Program-made: the position numbers and the translations under genes
Notes under the pieces: generated by a model
Database searches by the model: none
Told to the model about the DNA's origin: nothing
What the model saw: the letters and a program-made list of their open reading frames with translations, nothing else
Assembly (NCBI RefSeq): GCF_001015195.1
Contig: NZ_LDES01000047.1
Location: 33,313 to 97,312 of the forward strand
DNA length: 64,000 nt
Reading direction: 5' to 3'
Source of the DNA: Sphingomonas sp. Y57
Lineage (GTDB): Bacteria > Pseudomonadota > Alphaproteobacteria > Sphingomonadales > Sphingomonadaceae
Part shown: positions 37,567-45,944 of the stretch, in pieces
Layout of the letters: each line of letters starts with the position of its first letter
Position numbering within the stretch: position 1 is the stretch's first letter

Positions 37567-37872
37567 AACCGCCTCCTTACAAGGTCGACCTTTCCATACC
37601 CCCCTCAAAGCCCATGCGCAACGTGAAAAAACCTGTACGGCACTTTAATATACTGTCCAACTTCAGATAAAAGCTTATATAAATGGAATCCGGGCCAGTA
37701 ACTTTCATTCGCCGCTGGGCATCCAGGGGGAGTAGTCCGATCACGTACGCAAGGCTCTTGCATAGCAGGCTGCCGCATCTTGGCTGTGCGCTGGATCACT
37801 GCAACCATGCCGCGTAACGGCCATAAGCGCAGCATGTTCCCCATGGCGCGTTACTGAGGAGTGTTACGGACC
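37567..37872. other. Divergent intergenic region, AT-rich, likely promoters
   Basis: 306 bp between the Gly/Ala-rich protein and the initiating sugar transferase. The part at about 37625-37690 is markedly AT-rich (TTTAATATACTG, CTTATATAAATGG) and could hold promoters for both directions. One short leftward open frame (37605-37844) covers it but has no ribosome site or family likeness and was not called. Confidence 0.5.
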
Positions 37873-39159
37873 GTGCTCATGGCGCGCGAGCCGCAAGTCC
37901 GTATAGCGCGCGTCAGCGCGCTCAACGCTTTGCCAGCCCAGTTCCTGATCGGTTTCTGCGTCGCCATCCTCCTTCCGGCCTATGTCCGCTACGGGGATTT
38001 CCGGACCGCGCTAGGTACGACGGGCTTCGCCAACAGCTTCGTCGCCGCGACGATCGCGTTGATCCTGGGCATGATGATGCTCAGCCGGGTCACGGCCTTT
38101 CCCGGCACGCGAACCTTTGGCTATATCCTGCCGTCCTTCATCGGTTCATTCGGCTTCGCAATCGCCGGTCTGCTGGCGCTGCGCCTTGAATATAGCCGGA
38201 TCTACCTCACCTCGACCTTCCTCGCGAGCATCGCCGTCTTCTTCGTGCTGAGCATCTACCTGCTTCCGCGGACCCGGCGTCGTTTCTACGTAGTACCGGG
38301 TTTCGACTTGCAGGGCCTGACGTTGCCGTCCGAGGTCGAATGGATTCGAATGCGCTCGCCCGCGGTCCCCGACGATCCCTCCGCCTTTATCACTGCCGAC
38401 TTCCGTCAGGACCATGACCCGAAGTGGGACCGGATGCTGGCGGAGGCTGCCGTCCAGGGCCGGACTGTCCTGCACAGCAAGCAGGTTCTCGAGTCGCTGA
38501 CCGGCCGGGTCTCGATCGAGCATCTTTCGGAGAATAATTTCGGATCGCTGATGCCGAACCGCGCCTGGCGCCACGCCAAGCGGGTGATCGACTTTCTCTC
38601 GGCGTTGATCCTGCTGCCCTTCCTGTGCCCGCTGTTCCTGATCATCGCAGGCTGGATCCGGATCGATTCCCCGGGACCGGCCTTCTTCCGGCAGTTGCGG
38701 GTCGGCGCCGGCGGGCGCGCGTTCCGGATCGTCAAGTTCAGGACGATGCGCGAGGAGAAAGCCCGCGGAGAAGCCGACGCGGCGGCCGCCATGACGCTTG
38801 TGGCGGACGACCGTATCACGCGCGCGGGCCGTTGGCTGCGCCGCACCCGGCTCGACGAACTGCCCCAGATCTTCAACATCCTTGCCGGGCAGATGAGCTG
38901 GATCGGGCCCCGCCCCGAGGCGATCTCACTCTCGCGCTGGTACGACGCAGAGATACCCTTTTATCTCTATCGGCATATCGTCCGCCCCGGCATCACCGGC
39001 TGGGCCCAGGTCAACCAGGGCCACGTCACGGACCTCGACGCCATCCACCGTAAGCTGCAATATGACTTTTACTATATCCGCAACTTCTCGGTCTGGATCG
39101 ACGTGCTGATTGCGATCAAGACGGTCAAGATCGCCATCACCGGCTTCGGCGCGAAATAA
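37873..39159 (+). CDS. Exopolysaccharide initiating sugar-phosphate transferase (WbaP/SpsB-like)
   Basis: About 428 residues. Four N-terminal membrane helices and a soluble segment lead to the bacterial sugar-transferase domain (about 225-425). Its signatures are KRVIDFLSALILLPFLCPLF, FRIVKFRTMRE, RTRLDELPQIFNIL, GPRPEA and PGITGWAQVNQG. The family loads the first sugar-1-phosphate onto undecaprenyl phosphate. The GTG at 37873 has GAGGAG 11 bases upstream; an earlier GTG at 37861 (no spacing) and an ATG at 37879 are alternatives. It initiates repeat-unit synthesis for this locus. Confidence 0.88.
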   Translation: MLMAREPQVRIARVSALNALPAQFLIGFCVAILLPAYVRYGDFRTALGTTGFANSFVAATIALILGMMMLSRVTAFPGTRTFGYILPSFIGSFGFAIAGLLALRLEYSRIYLTSTFLASIAVFFVLSIYLLPRTRRRFYVVPGFDLQGLTLPSEVEWIRMRSPAVPDDPSAFITADFRQDHDPKWDRMLAEAAVQGRTVLHSKQVLESLTGRVSIEHLSENNFGSLMPNRAWRHAKRVIDFLSALILLPFLCPLFLIIAGWIRIDSPGPAFFRQLRVGAGGRAFRIVKFRTMREEKARGEADAAAAMTLVADDRITRAGRWLRRTRLDELPQIFNILAGQMSWIGPRPEAISLSRWYDAEIPFYLYRHIVRPGITGWAQVNQGHVTDLDAIHRKLQYDFYYIRNFSVWIDVLIAIKTVKIAITGFGAK

Positions 39160-39261
39160 GAACGCTGGAACAGCCCCTTGGGGCATGGGCCGTCTTTCCT
39201 CAGGCGCCTTGGTCGACTAGGGGCGACGCAAACGAACAACGGGATTGTCCGCAGGTAGCCG

Positions 39262-40035
39262 ATGGCCATTCGCGACCTTCTGTCGCCTTCACGCTGGAAG
39301 CGCCCCCGGCACGCTGCGCCGGAAGGGCAGCGCTGGTATGCGATCGGCGACATTCACGGCTGCTACGACCTGCTCAATGCGTTGATCCGCGAGATCGATG
39401 CCGACGACGAGCAGCGGGGCGCCGCCGATACCCGGCTGCTCTTTCTCGGCGACTATATCGACCGGGGGCCGAACTCGCGCGGCGTGATCGAATTGATGAT
39501 GAAGCTCGACCTCGGCGATGACAAGGTCGTGTTCCTGATGGGCAACCATGAGGAGGTTCTCCTCGCCACCGCCGAGGGCAACCGCCGTGCCGCCGCGCTG
39601 TTCCACAAGATGGGAGGGCGCGAGACGCTGCTCAGCTACGGCGTCGCGGCGCAGGACTATGATTACGCCGATGCACCTGGGATCGTCGATCTCGTCCGGT
39701 CCAGCGTCCCTCGCGACCATCTCGAATGGCTCGCGGCGCTGCGCAGTTCCTATCGGGCCGGCGGATATTTCTTCGCCCATGCCGGCATCCGCCCCGGCAT
39801 CCCGCTCGATGATCAGGCGCCGAGCGACATGCGCTGGATCCGGCGCGACTTCCTGTCACATGGTACCGGCCATGGCGCGATGGTGGTACACGGCCATTCG
39901 GTGACCACGGAGATCGACGAGCGCCCCAACCGTATCGGCATAGACACCGGTGCCTACACCAGCGGTCGCCTGACGGCGCTGGGCATGGAAGGTTCGCAGC
40001 GCTGGTATCTCCAGACCGGCACGCCCGGGACGTGA
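39262..40035 (+). CDS. PPP-type metallophosphatase (Ap4A/serine-threonine phosphatase-like)
   Basis: A 257-residue protein with all PPP-family motifs: GDIHGCYDLL (about 29-38), FLGDYIDRGPNSRG (about 62-75), LMGNHEEVLL (about 93-102), and C-terminal His residues in AHAGIRPG and VVHGHSV. It is a dinuclear-metal cytosolic phosphatase; relatives act on phosphoproteins or diadenosine tetraphosphate. It lies 102 bp after the initiating transferase. It could oppose the tyrosine kinase of the locus, but BY-kinase partners are usually different folds. Confidence 0.85.
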   Translation: MAIRDLLSPSRWKRPRHAAPEGQRWYAIGDIHGCYDLLNALIREIDADDEQRGAADTRLLFLGDYIDRGPNSRGVIELMMKLDLGDDKVVFLMGNHEEVLLATAEGNRRAAALFHKMGGRETLLSYGVAAQDYDYADAPGIVDLVRSSVPRDHLEWLAALRSSYRAGGYFFAHAGIRPGIPLDDQAPSDMRWIRRDFLSHGTGHGAMVVHGHSVTTEIDERPNRIGIDTGAYTSGRLTALGMEGSQRWYLQTGTPGT

Positions 40036-40044
40036 TCGCCCCGA

Positions 40045-40344
40045 TCAGGCAGCGCGGCCGACGACAGCCTCGCTGAGCGGCATCTGATAGACGTTGCCGC
40101 ATCGCAGGCCGACTTCCTCGACCAGCCAGTTGCTCCGCATCTTGTCCGCGATGATCCCCGCTTCGTGGGCCGAAAGCCCTGGCTGTTCGATCGCGACCCG
40201 CACGATGCCATCAGTCTCGCGAGCTTCGACGAATCTTGGGATGAGGGCCCGCTGGGCGAAGTAGTTGATCAGACGCGCGAGCGTCTGGGGATCGGGCCGC
40301 GCGACGATATCGAACCGTGAAACGGTTCCGCCATCAACATCCAT
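40045..40344 (-). CDS. ACT-like small hypothetical protein
   Basis: A 99-residue protein. The pattern SRFDIVARPDPQTLARLINYFAQRALIPRFVEARE, then VRVAIEQPGLSAHEAGIIADKMRS, has the beta-alpha-beta spacing of an ACT-type regulatory domain. No stronger identification is possible. The ATG at 40344 has GGAGGAG six bases upstream; an ATG at 40359 overlaps that site. It converges on the phosphatase gene with 9 bp between stops. Confidence 0.65.
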   Translation of the reverse strand: MDVDGGTVSRFDIVARPDPQTLARLINYFAQRALIPRFVEARETDGIVRVAIEQPGLSAHEAGIIADKMRSNWLVEEVGLRCGNVYQMPLSEAVVGRAA

Positions 40345-40438
40345 CTCATGCTCCTCCATCTCCGGAGCATAGCGTCGATCAGGCCAAAAAAATTGCCGTT
40401 TTGGTTCCGGGTTAACTTCGATCCCGGCAAATTTTTCC

Positions 40439-41728
40439 TTAAATCGTCAATCCATCCGAAGGATTTTGCGAACGCTCCCGCCAGCTCAGCAACGCGATGG
40501 CGCTCACCAGGCAGAGTACCGCCAGATAGGCTGCGACCGGTATCGGCGATTTGCTGCTGGCATAGAGCGCGGTGGCAATCAGCGGCGCAAAGCCGACGAT
40601 CACCGACGACACCTCATGGACGAAGGCGAGCCCCGAATAGCGAACCTCGCCGTCGAACATCTCGCTGAACATCGCGGGCTGCACGCCGATCATCGCGGCA
40701 TGGCACAAGCCGTTCCCGATCACGAAGGCGGCCACGATCATCGCCGGAGATCCGGAGCCGAGCATCATTAGGAAGGGATAGCCGAACAGCGCGAGCGCGA
40801 TCACCCCGCCGAGATAGACGGCGCGGCGGCCGATTCGATCGGACAACGCGCCGAACACGGGCATCATCGCACTGTCCGCGAGCATTCCCAGCATCACGCC
40901 GATCAGCAGCGCATCGGCCGGCGCGCCGACGGTCACGCCATAAGCCAGGGAAAAGGTGATCAGCAGGTGCGAGCCGCCATTCTCGGCAAGACGAATGCCG
41001 ACGCCGGTCACGATCGCGCGTGGATAGCGGCGGAGCAGGCGCAGGATGGGCGCTGCATGGCTCCCCTGCCCCTGCCCCTGCTCGAGATGACGAGCGGTCT
41101 CGCTCACCCGCAGGCGGATGAAAACGCCTACCAGGAAGATCAGGATGCTGGCGAGAAATGGAAGCCGCCAGCCCCAGGCGAGGAAATCCGCCTCCGGCAT
41201 CCGCCGCGCCAGGTAAAAGGCGAGCGAGGCGAGGACGAATCCCAGCCCCACCCCGACCTGGCTCCACGCGCCCAGGAAGCCGCGTCGGCGAGCGGGGGCG
41301 TTCTCGGTGATCATCAGCACGCCGCCGCCCCATTCCCCGCCGGCCGCGATCCCCTGGAGGAGACGCAGCGCGACAAGCAAGGCCGGGGCGAGCATGCCCG
41401 CCTGCTCGTAGCTCGGCAGCAGCCCGATCGCGAAGGTTGCCACGCCCATGATCGACAAGGTCCAGACCAGCGAGACCTTGCGGCCGTAGCGGTCGCCGAC
41501 ATGGCCGAAGATCAGCCCGCCGACAGGGCGCGCGGCGAAGCCGACGGCGTAGACCGAGAAGGCCGCCAGCAGCGATGCGGTCGGATCTGCCGCGGGAAAG
41601 AACAGCCGATTGAACACCAGCGCGGCGGCCGTTCCGAACAGGAAGAAGTCGTACCATTCCAGCATGTTGCCGGCCAGCGATGCAAGGATCGCCCGGCGCA
41701 GCTGGTTGCCTTCGGACGCCGTGCTCAA
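40439..41728 (-). CDS. MFS metabolite:H+ symporter family transporter
   Basis: A 429-residue protein of the MHS (ProP/KgtP/shikimate) family. Signatures are ASLAGNMLEWYDFFLFG in TM1 and GHVGDRYGRKVSL (motif A) after TM2. It probably imports an organic acid or osmolyte with protons. The TTG start overlaps the GMC gene stop by 4 nt (TTGA). It is the last gene of the receptor-to-transporter operon. Its product could take up the acid formed by the periplasmic and cytosolic oxidases, or the pathway substrate. Confidence 0.87.
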   Translation of the reverse strand: MSTASEGNQLRRAILASLAGNMLEWYDFFLFGTAAALVFNRLFFPAADPTASLLAAFSVYAVGFAARPVGGLIFGHVGDRYGRKVSLVWTLSIMGVATFAIGLLPSYEQAGMLAPALLVALRLLQGIAAGGEWGGGVLMITENAPARRRGFLGAWSQVGVGLGFVLASLAFYLARRMPEADFLAWGWRLPFLASILIFLVGVFIRLRVSETARHLEQGQGQGSHAAPILRLLRRYPRAIVTGVGIRLAENGGSHLLITFSLAYGVTVGAPADALLIGVMLGMLADSAMMPVFGALSDRIGRRAVYLGGVIALALFGYPFLMMLGSGSPAMIVAAFVIGNGLCHAAMIGVQPAMFSEMFDGEVRYSGLAFVHEVSSVIVGFAPLIATALYASSKSPIPVAAYLAVLCLVSAIALLSWRERSQNPSDGLTI

Positions 41729-43329
41729 GCGTCGTCCGCGATCATCTGCGCCGCTTTTTCACCGATCATGATGCTCGCCGCGTTGGTGTTGCCCGATATC
41801 AGCGTGGGCATGATCGATGCGTCCGCGACGCGCAAGCCCTGAACGCCGTGGACGCGCAGCCGGTGGTCGACCACCGCCATCGGGTCCCTGCCCATCTTGC
41901 AGGTGCCGACCTGATGCGACACGCAGCCGCCGGTCTCCCGGAAATAGGCTTCGATCTCGTCATCGGACCGCACATCGACACCCGGCAGGTGCTCGGCGGA
42001 GACGAAGTCCGCAAGCGGCGGGGTCGCGGCGATGCGGCGCGCGAGCTTGAGGCCTTCGACCGCGATCCGCCGATCGGCCTCATGCGCGAAATAGTTGGGT
42101 GCGAGGCGCGGCGCCTCGAACGGGTCGGCGCTGGCGAGGCTCAGCCTCCCGCGGCTTTGCGGCCGGACCGGGCAGATGAAGTTGGCGAAGCCCGAGAATT
42201 TGAACAGCCCGTCCTCATAATAGCCGCCGCTGAAGGTCTGGAACAGGAACTGGACGTCGGGTGTCGCCACGCCGGGCGTGACGCGAGCGAACAGCCCCGC
42301 CTGCCCCGCCGGCACCGACAGCGGTCCGTCACGGAACAGCAGCCAGGTCAGCCCGGCGAAGAGCTGCTTGCGCTTGCTGAGCATGATGTCGTTCATCGTG
42401 ATCGGGCGGTTGCAACGCCAGGTGATCTGCCCGCCATAATGATCCTGGAGGTTTTCGCCCACGCCGGGCAGGTCCTGGACCGGATCGATGCCCAGCGCCT
42501 TCAGATCGGCCGCCGGGCCGACCCCCGACAGCAGCAGGAGCTGCGGCGAGTTGACCGAGCCGCCAGACAGGATCAGCTCTCGCCGGCTCCTGACCGTGAA
42601 GCTCTCCCCACCCCGGCGCACGCGCAGTCCGCTCGCGCGGGTGCCGTCGAACAGGACCTTCTCGGCCTGGGTCTCGGTAAGGATCGTCAGGTTGCGGCGG
42701 CGTTTGACCGGGTTCAGATAGGCGACCGAAGTGGAGCAGCGTGCACCGTTGCGGATCGTCGCCTGATAATAGCCGACGCCCTCCTGCACGGCGCCGTTGA
42801 AGTCGGGATTGTGCGGAATGCCGTTGGCCTCGGCGCTGCCGATCAGCGCATCGCACAGCGGATTGCGCTCGACCAGGTTGGTAACGCTCAGCGGGCCGCC
42901 GACGCCATGGTAGCGGTCCTCGCCATTCTCCTGGTCCTCGGCGCGGCGGAAGAAGGGCAGCACGTCTTCATAGCTCCAGCCCTCGTTGCCGAGCTGGCGC
43001 CACTGGTCATAGTCCTGCGCCTGGCCACGGATGTAGATCAGGCCGTTGATGCTGCTCGACCCGCCCAGCGTCTTGCCACGCGGCCAGTAGATCCGGCGGC
43101 CGCCCAGCGCCGGATTGGGCTCGGTCATATACTTCCAGTTCACCGTGGGATCGGTGATGGTGCGCCCGTAGCCGACCGGTATCTTGAGCCAGAAGCGGTT
43201 GTCACTGCCGCCCGCCTCGATCAGCAGGACGCTGACGTCCGCGCGCTCGCTCAACCGGGCCGCGATCACGCTGCCAGCCGAGCCCGCCCCGACCACTATG
43301 TAGTCGAACTCGGCACCTTCCATCTGCAT
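41725..43329 (-). CDS. GMC-family FAD alcohol dehydrogenase
   Basis: A 534-residue glucose-methanol-choline oxidoreductase. The FAD fold YIVVGAGSAGSVIAARLSE (about 9-27) is followed by GMC signature 1 (LGGSSSINGLIYIRGQ near 88-103) and signature 2 (SGGSVNSPQLLLLSG near 255). The C-terminal active-site segment is SHQVGTCKMG near residue 473. Related enzymes oxidise choline, aliphatic alcohols and polyethylene glycol to aldehydes. No signal peptide is seen. It is coupled to the MHS transporter downstream and lies 21 bp after a cytochrome c gene that may accept its electrons. Confidence 0.92.
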   Translation of the reverse strand: MQMEGAEFDYIVVGAGSAGSVIAARLSERADVSVLLIEAGGSDNRFWLKIPVGYGRTITDPTVNWKYMTEPNPALGGRRIYWPRGKTLGGSSSINGLIYIRGQAQDYDQWRQLGNEGWSYEDVLPFFRRAEDQENGEDRYHGVGGPLSVTNLVERNPLCDALIGSAEANGIPHNPDFNGAVQEGVGYYQATIRNGARCSTSVAYLNPVKRRRNLTILTETQAEKVLFDGTRASGLRVRRGGESFTVRSRRELILSGGSVNSPQLLLLSGVGPAADLKALGIDPVQDLPGVGENLQDHYGGQITWRCNRPITMNDIMLSKRKQLFAGLTWLLFRDGPLSVPAGQAGLFARVTPGVATPDVQFLFQTFSGGYYEDGLFKFSGFANFICPVRPQSRGRLSLASADPFEAPRLAPNYFAHEADRRIAVEGLKLARRIAATPPLADFVSAEHLPGVDVRSDDEIEAYFRETGGCVSHQVGTCKMGRDPMAVVDHRLRVHGVQGLRVADASIMPTLISGNTNAASIMIGEKAAQMIADDA

Positions 43330-43350
43330 TTCGAAATCCCCGTTGAATGG

Positions 43351-43992
43351 CTATCGCAGCGCGCTGGCATGAGCCGCGACCGCGTCGATCGCCGCCTCGT
43401 CGGGCAGGACGGCAGCGGCCGCCGCCATCTGCTGGCCCTTTTCATCGCCTTCGCGCCCGCGAATGCCCTTCTTGAAATTGCGGAGCTGCCGGGCGAGATA
43501 GTCGGCATCGGTGCCCGCCAAAGGCGGCGCGCCGAGTTCGGCATTGCCCTCGCCGCGCCCGCCATGGCAGGCGGCGCAGCTTTCGTAGAGCGCCGCCCCT
43601 GCCCCGCCCTTCGCCGCCGCGTCGCTTACTGGCGGAGGCGCCGGAAGGGTGGCGATATAGGCGGCCACATCGTGGGCCGCCTGCTCGTCAGGCAGCGCCT
43701 TGGCACGACCATTCATCTGCACGCCCTGGAAATCGGCGGGGCCGCCGCGCAGATCCTTGCGGTAGAGGAGGAGCTGCTCGGCGACATAGTCCGCCGGCAG
43801 CCCTGCCAGGCGCGGCGCCTTCATGCCGGCGAAGCCTTCGCCGGCATTGCCGTGGCACCCCTGGCAGGTGGTGTAATAGGCCCGGCCGCGGGCGACCGGC
43901 GACGAGACCTCCGGCGCGGTCGTGGCGGTCGAGCAGCCCGCCGCCGCCACGACCACCATCGCCGCGCCGATCAGGATGACGGGCGCCCGCAT
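43351..43992 (-). CDS. Dihaem cytochrome c lipoprotein (c4/c553-like)
   Basis: A 213-residue exported protein. A lipoprotein-like signal (AMVVVAAAGC, Cys near 20) is followed by two cytochrome c domains with CQGCH (about 43) and CAACH (about 137) haem sites. Distal Met candidates are in GVQMNGRAKAL and GQQMAAAAAV. It should carry electrons in the periplasm from dehydrogenases of this operon to the terminal oxidase. It lies 5 bp after the SnoaL-like gene and 21 bp before the GMC gene. Confidence 0.9.
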   Translation of the reverse strand: MRAPVILIGAAMVVVAAAGCSTATTAPEVSSPVARGRAYYTTCQGCHGNAGEGFAGMKAPRLAGLPADYVAEQLLLYRKDLRGGPADFQGVQMNGRAKALPDEQAAHDVAAYIATLPAPPPVSDAAAKGGAGAALYESCAACHGGRGEGNAELGAPPLAGTDADYLARQLRNFKKGIRGREGDEKGQQMAAAAAVLPDEAAIDAVAAHASALR

Positions 43993-43997
43993 CGTCG

Positions 43998-44390
43998 TCA
44001 GCGCATCGCAGCCGCGATCGCGGCGCTATCGAGATATTCGTCGAAGCTGGTGATCTTGCCGTCACCGGTGCCGATCACATGGACCCACTCGACCGCATAT
44101 TCCTTGCCGGTAGCCTTGACCTTGCTGCGTTCGATGCCGCGGACGTAGACGAGGCCCTCCGCCTCCACCATCGACTTCGGGGTCATTTCGATCGGCTCGG
44201 CGAAATTGCCGAACTTCGCAAAGAAGTCGCCGACGCCCTCGGGACCCTTATAGGCACCGCCCCACGGAATCCCGTGGGCGTGCAGGGTCCAACGGACATC
44301 GGGCGCGAGCAGCGCCATCGCGCCAGGGACATCGCCCGCCCCGAAGGCCGCGAAGAAGGCGCCGACAATGGCAGTTCCGGTAGCAGACAT
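43998..44390 (-). CDS. SnoaL-like/NTF2-fold protein
   Basis: A 130-residue protein of the SnoaL/ketosteroid-isomerase-like fold (IVGAFFAAFGAGDVPGAMALLAPDVRWTLH at the N-terminus, EWVHVIGTGDGKITSFDEYLD near the C-terminus). Such proteins isomerise, cyclise or hydrolyse small molecules, or only bind them. No signal peptide. It is packed 11 bp after the FAD oxidase gene. It may act on an aldehyde or ketone of the pathway. Confidence 0.84.
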   Translation of the reverse strand: MSATGTAIVGAFFAAFGAGDVPGAMALLAPDVRWTLHAHGIPWGGAYKGPEGVGDFFAKFGNFAEPIEMTPKSMVEAEGLVYVRGIERSKVKATGKEYAVEWVHVIGTGDGKITSFDEYLDSAAIAAAMR

Positions 44391-44401
44391 GTTCTTTCCT
44401 C

Positions 44402-45931
44402 TCAGGCTTGGGGAAGGTCGGGCTCGAGCCCGTAGAAGGTATGGAAGACGAGGCCGGGATCATATTTCCGCCGCAACGTGCCAAGCTTGCGCCAGCCTTC
44501 GGCGGTATAGCATTCGCGGATGCGGTGGATGCGGCCTTCCTGGTTCAGCTCGTTGATGTAGCTGCCGGTACCGAGCGGCTGCAGCTCCTCGTACATCGCG
44601 ACCATGAAGTCCTTGTTGGCCTTGTCGGCCGCCGGATCGTCCCACTGCGCGTAGCAGGAGACGTAGAAATTGCCCTTGGTCGCGCAGGCGCCGTCGGGCA
44701 GCTCGGGCCGCCCCTTGTACAGCAGAACCGGAGCCGTGACGCGCGACGGCGATTTCGGCATATGCTCGATGAACACCTGGATCGGTTTTTCCAGGCTGTC
44801 CGCATAGATATTGTCGACGCAATAGCGGCGCTGCGGGAACGGCACCTCGTTGCCGTAATAGAGATTCTCGAAGCTCTCCTGGGCGTTCTCGATCTTCGCG
44901 ATTGCGCGCTTCGTGACCGGATGGTCCTTCAGCGCGGCCATGCCCGCCAGCGCCGCCGCCTCGCTGTCGACGAAAGCGACGCTCTGCAGGATGAACACCT
45001 GATCGCAGCCGGCGGCGCTGCACGCCTTCTCCATCCCCGGCGGCGCGGCGGTGATGACGCCGATCAGCTCGACGTTGAGCGGCAGCTTCGGCCCGATCGT
45101 CTCCATCGCGGCGGCGACATCCGCGCTGGCGGTGAAGGGGAAGATATAGGTGTGTGATCGCATCGCCTTCGGCGCCGGATGGACGCGAAGCCTGAACCGG
45201 GTGACGACGCCGAACAGGCCCGGGCCGCCGCCGCGCACCGCCCAGAACAGGTCCGGGTTCTCGGTCTCGCTCGCGGTCCGCACCTGGCCGTCCGCGGTGA
45301 CGATCTCGACCTCCAGGATGTTGTAGACGCTCATCCCGCCCCAGGCGTTGCCGTTCCAGCCAAGCCCGCCGCCGAGCAGGAAGCCGCTGATCGGCACCAT
45401 GCCGCAATGCGCGGTCGGGAAGGCCAGTCCCTGCCGGCCCAATTCCTCCTGGAGCCTCCGCCCGATCACGCCGGGGCCGACGATCGCCTCGCGCTTCGCC
45501 GCGTCGATCTCGATCGTCGACAGCCGCGACACGTCGACGAGCATGCCATCGTCGCGCATGAAGCAACCGCAGAAGCTGTGCCCACCTGCGCGGGTAGTGA
45601 TGCGCCGCTTGTTCTCGCGCGCATGGTTGACCGCCGCGACCACATCCTCGACGCTTTCGGCCTGGACGATGATCTCCGGGTTGCGCGGGAATTTCTGGGT
45701 CTGCCAGATCATGCTCTGCCGCCAGGGCTCATAGAGCTCGGTGTCGCGGGCGACGACCTTGCCCTTCACCTTGGACTGGAGCCGCTCGACCTCCCTGGCG
45801 TCGACCGCGGCGCCTGCCGCCGCCATCGGCAGCAGGCCCGCCGCCGACAGGGTGGCGAGCGTTGCCGTTCCGGCCAGGAAAGCGCGGCGATCGAGCTTCT
45901 GCTTCGCAATGGAGGGGTTATCGAGGATCAT
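44402..45931 (-). CDS. Tat-exported berberine-bridge-type FAD oxidoreductase
   Basis: A 509-residue protein. The N-terminus has a twin-Arg motif (DRRAFLAG near 14-21) and a hydrophobic stretch, so export by Tat is likely. The FAD_binding_4 domain contains RAGGHSFCG (His near 116) and TAHCGMVPISGFLLGGGLGWNG (Cys near 174). These positions suit bicovalent 8-alpha-histidyl/6-cysteinyl FAD. A C-terminal BBE segment (YINELNQEG, then KYDPGLVFHTF) completes it. Such enzymes oxidise alcohols or sugars. It lies 13 bp after the aldehyde dehydrogenase gene. Confidence 0.87.
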   Translation of the reverse strand: MILDNPSIAKQKLDRRAFLAGTATLATLSAAGLLPMAAAGAAVDAREVERLQSKVKGKVVARDTELYEPWRQSMIWQTQKFPRNPEIIVQAESVEDVVAAVNHARENKRRITTRAGGHSFCGCFMRDDGMLVDVSRLSTIEIDAAKREAIVGPGVIGRRLQEELGRQGLAFPTAHCGMVPISGFLLGGGLGWNGNAWGGMSVYNILEVEIVTADGQVRTASETENPDLFWAVRGGGPGLFGVVTRFRLRVHPAPKAMRSHTYIFPFTASADVAAAMETIGPKLPLNVELIGVITAAPPGMEKACSAAGCDQVFILQSVAFVDSEAAALAGMAALKDHPVTKRAIAKIENAQESFENLYYGNEVPFPQRRYCVDNIYADSLEKPIQVFIEHMPKSPSRVTAPVLLYKGRPELPDGACATKGNFYVSCYAQWDDPAADKANKDFMVAMYEELQPLGTGSYINELNQEGRIHRIRECYTAEGWRKLGTLRRKYDPGLVFHTFYGLEPDLPQA

Positions 45932-45944
45932 ATCGCCCTTCCCT

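Noticed and set aside
37605..37844. Leftward 79-codon frame in the AT-rich divergent region
   Set aside because: No ribosome-binding site, covers the likely promoters, and would end at the Gly/Ala protein leader; the translation looks non-coding.
41680..44148. Rightward 822-codon frame opposite the GMC and cytochrome genes
   Set aside because: Antisense to well-supported coding regions that show catalytic and haem motifs; its own translation shows no domain.
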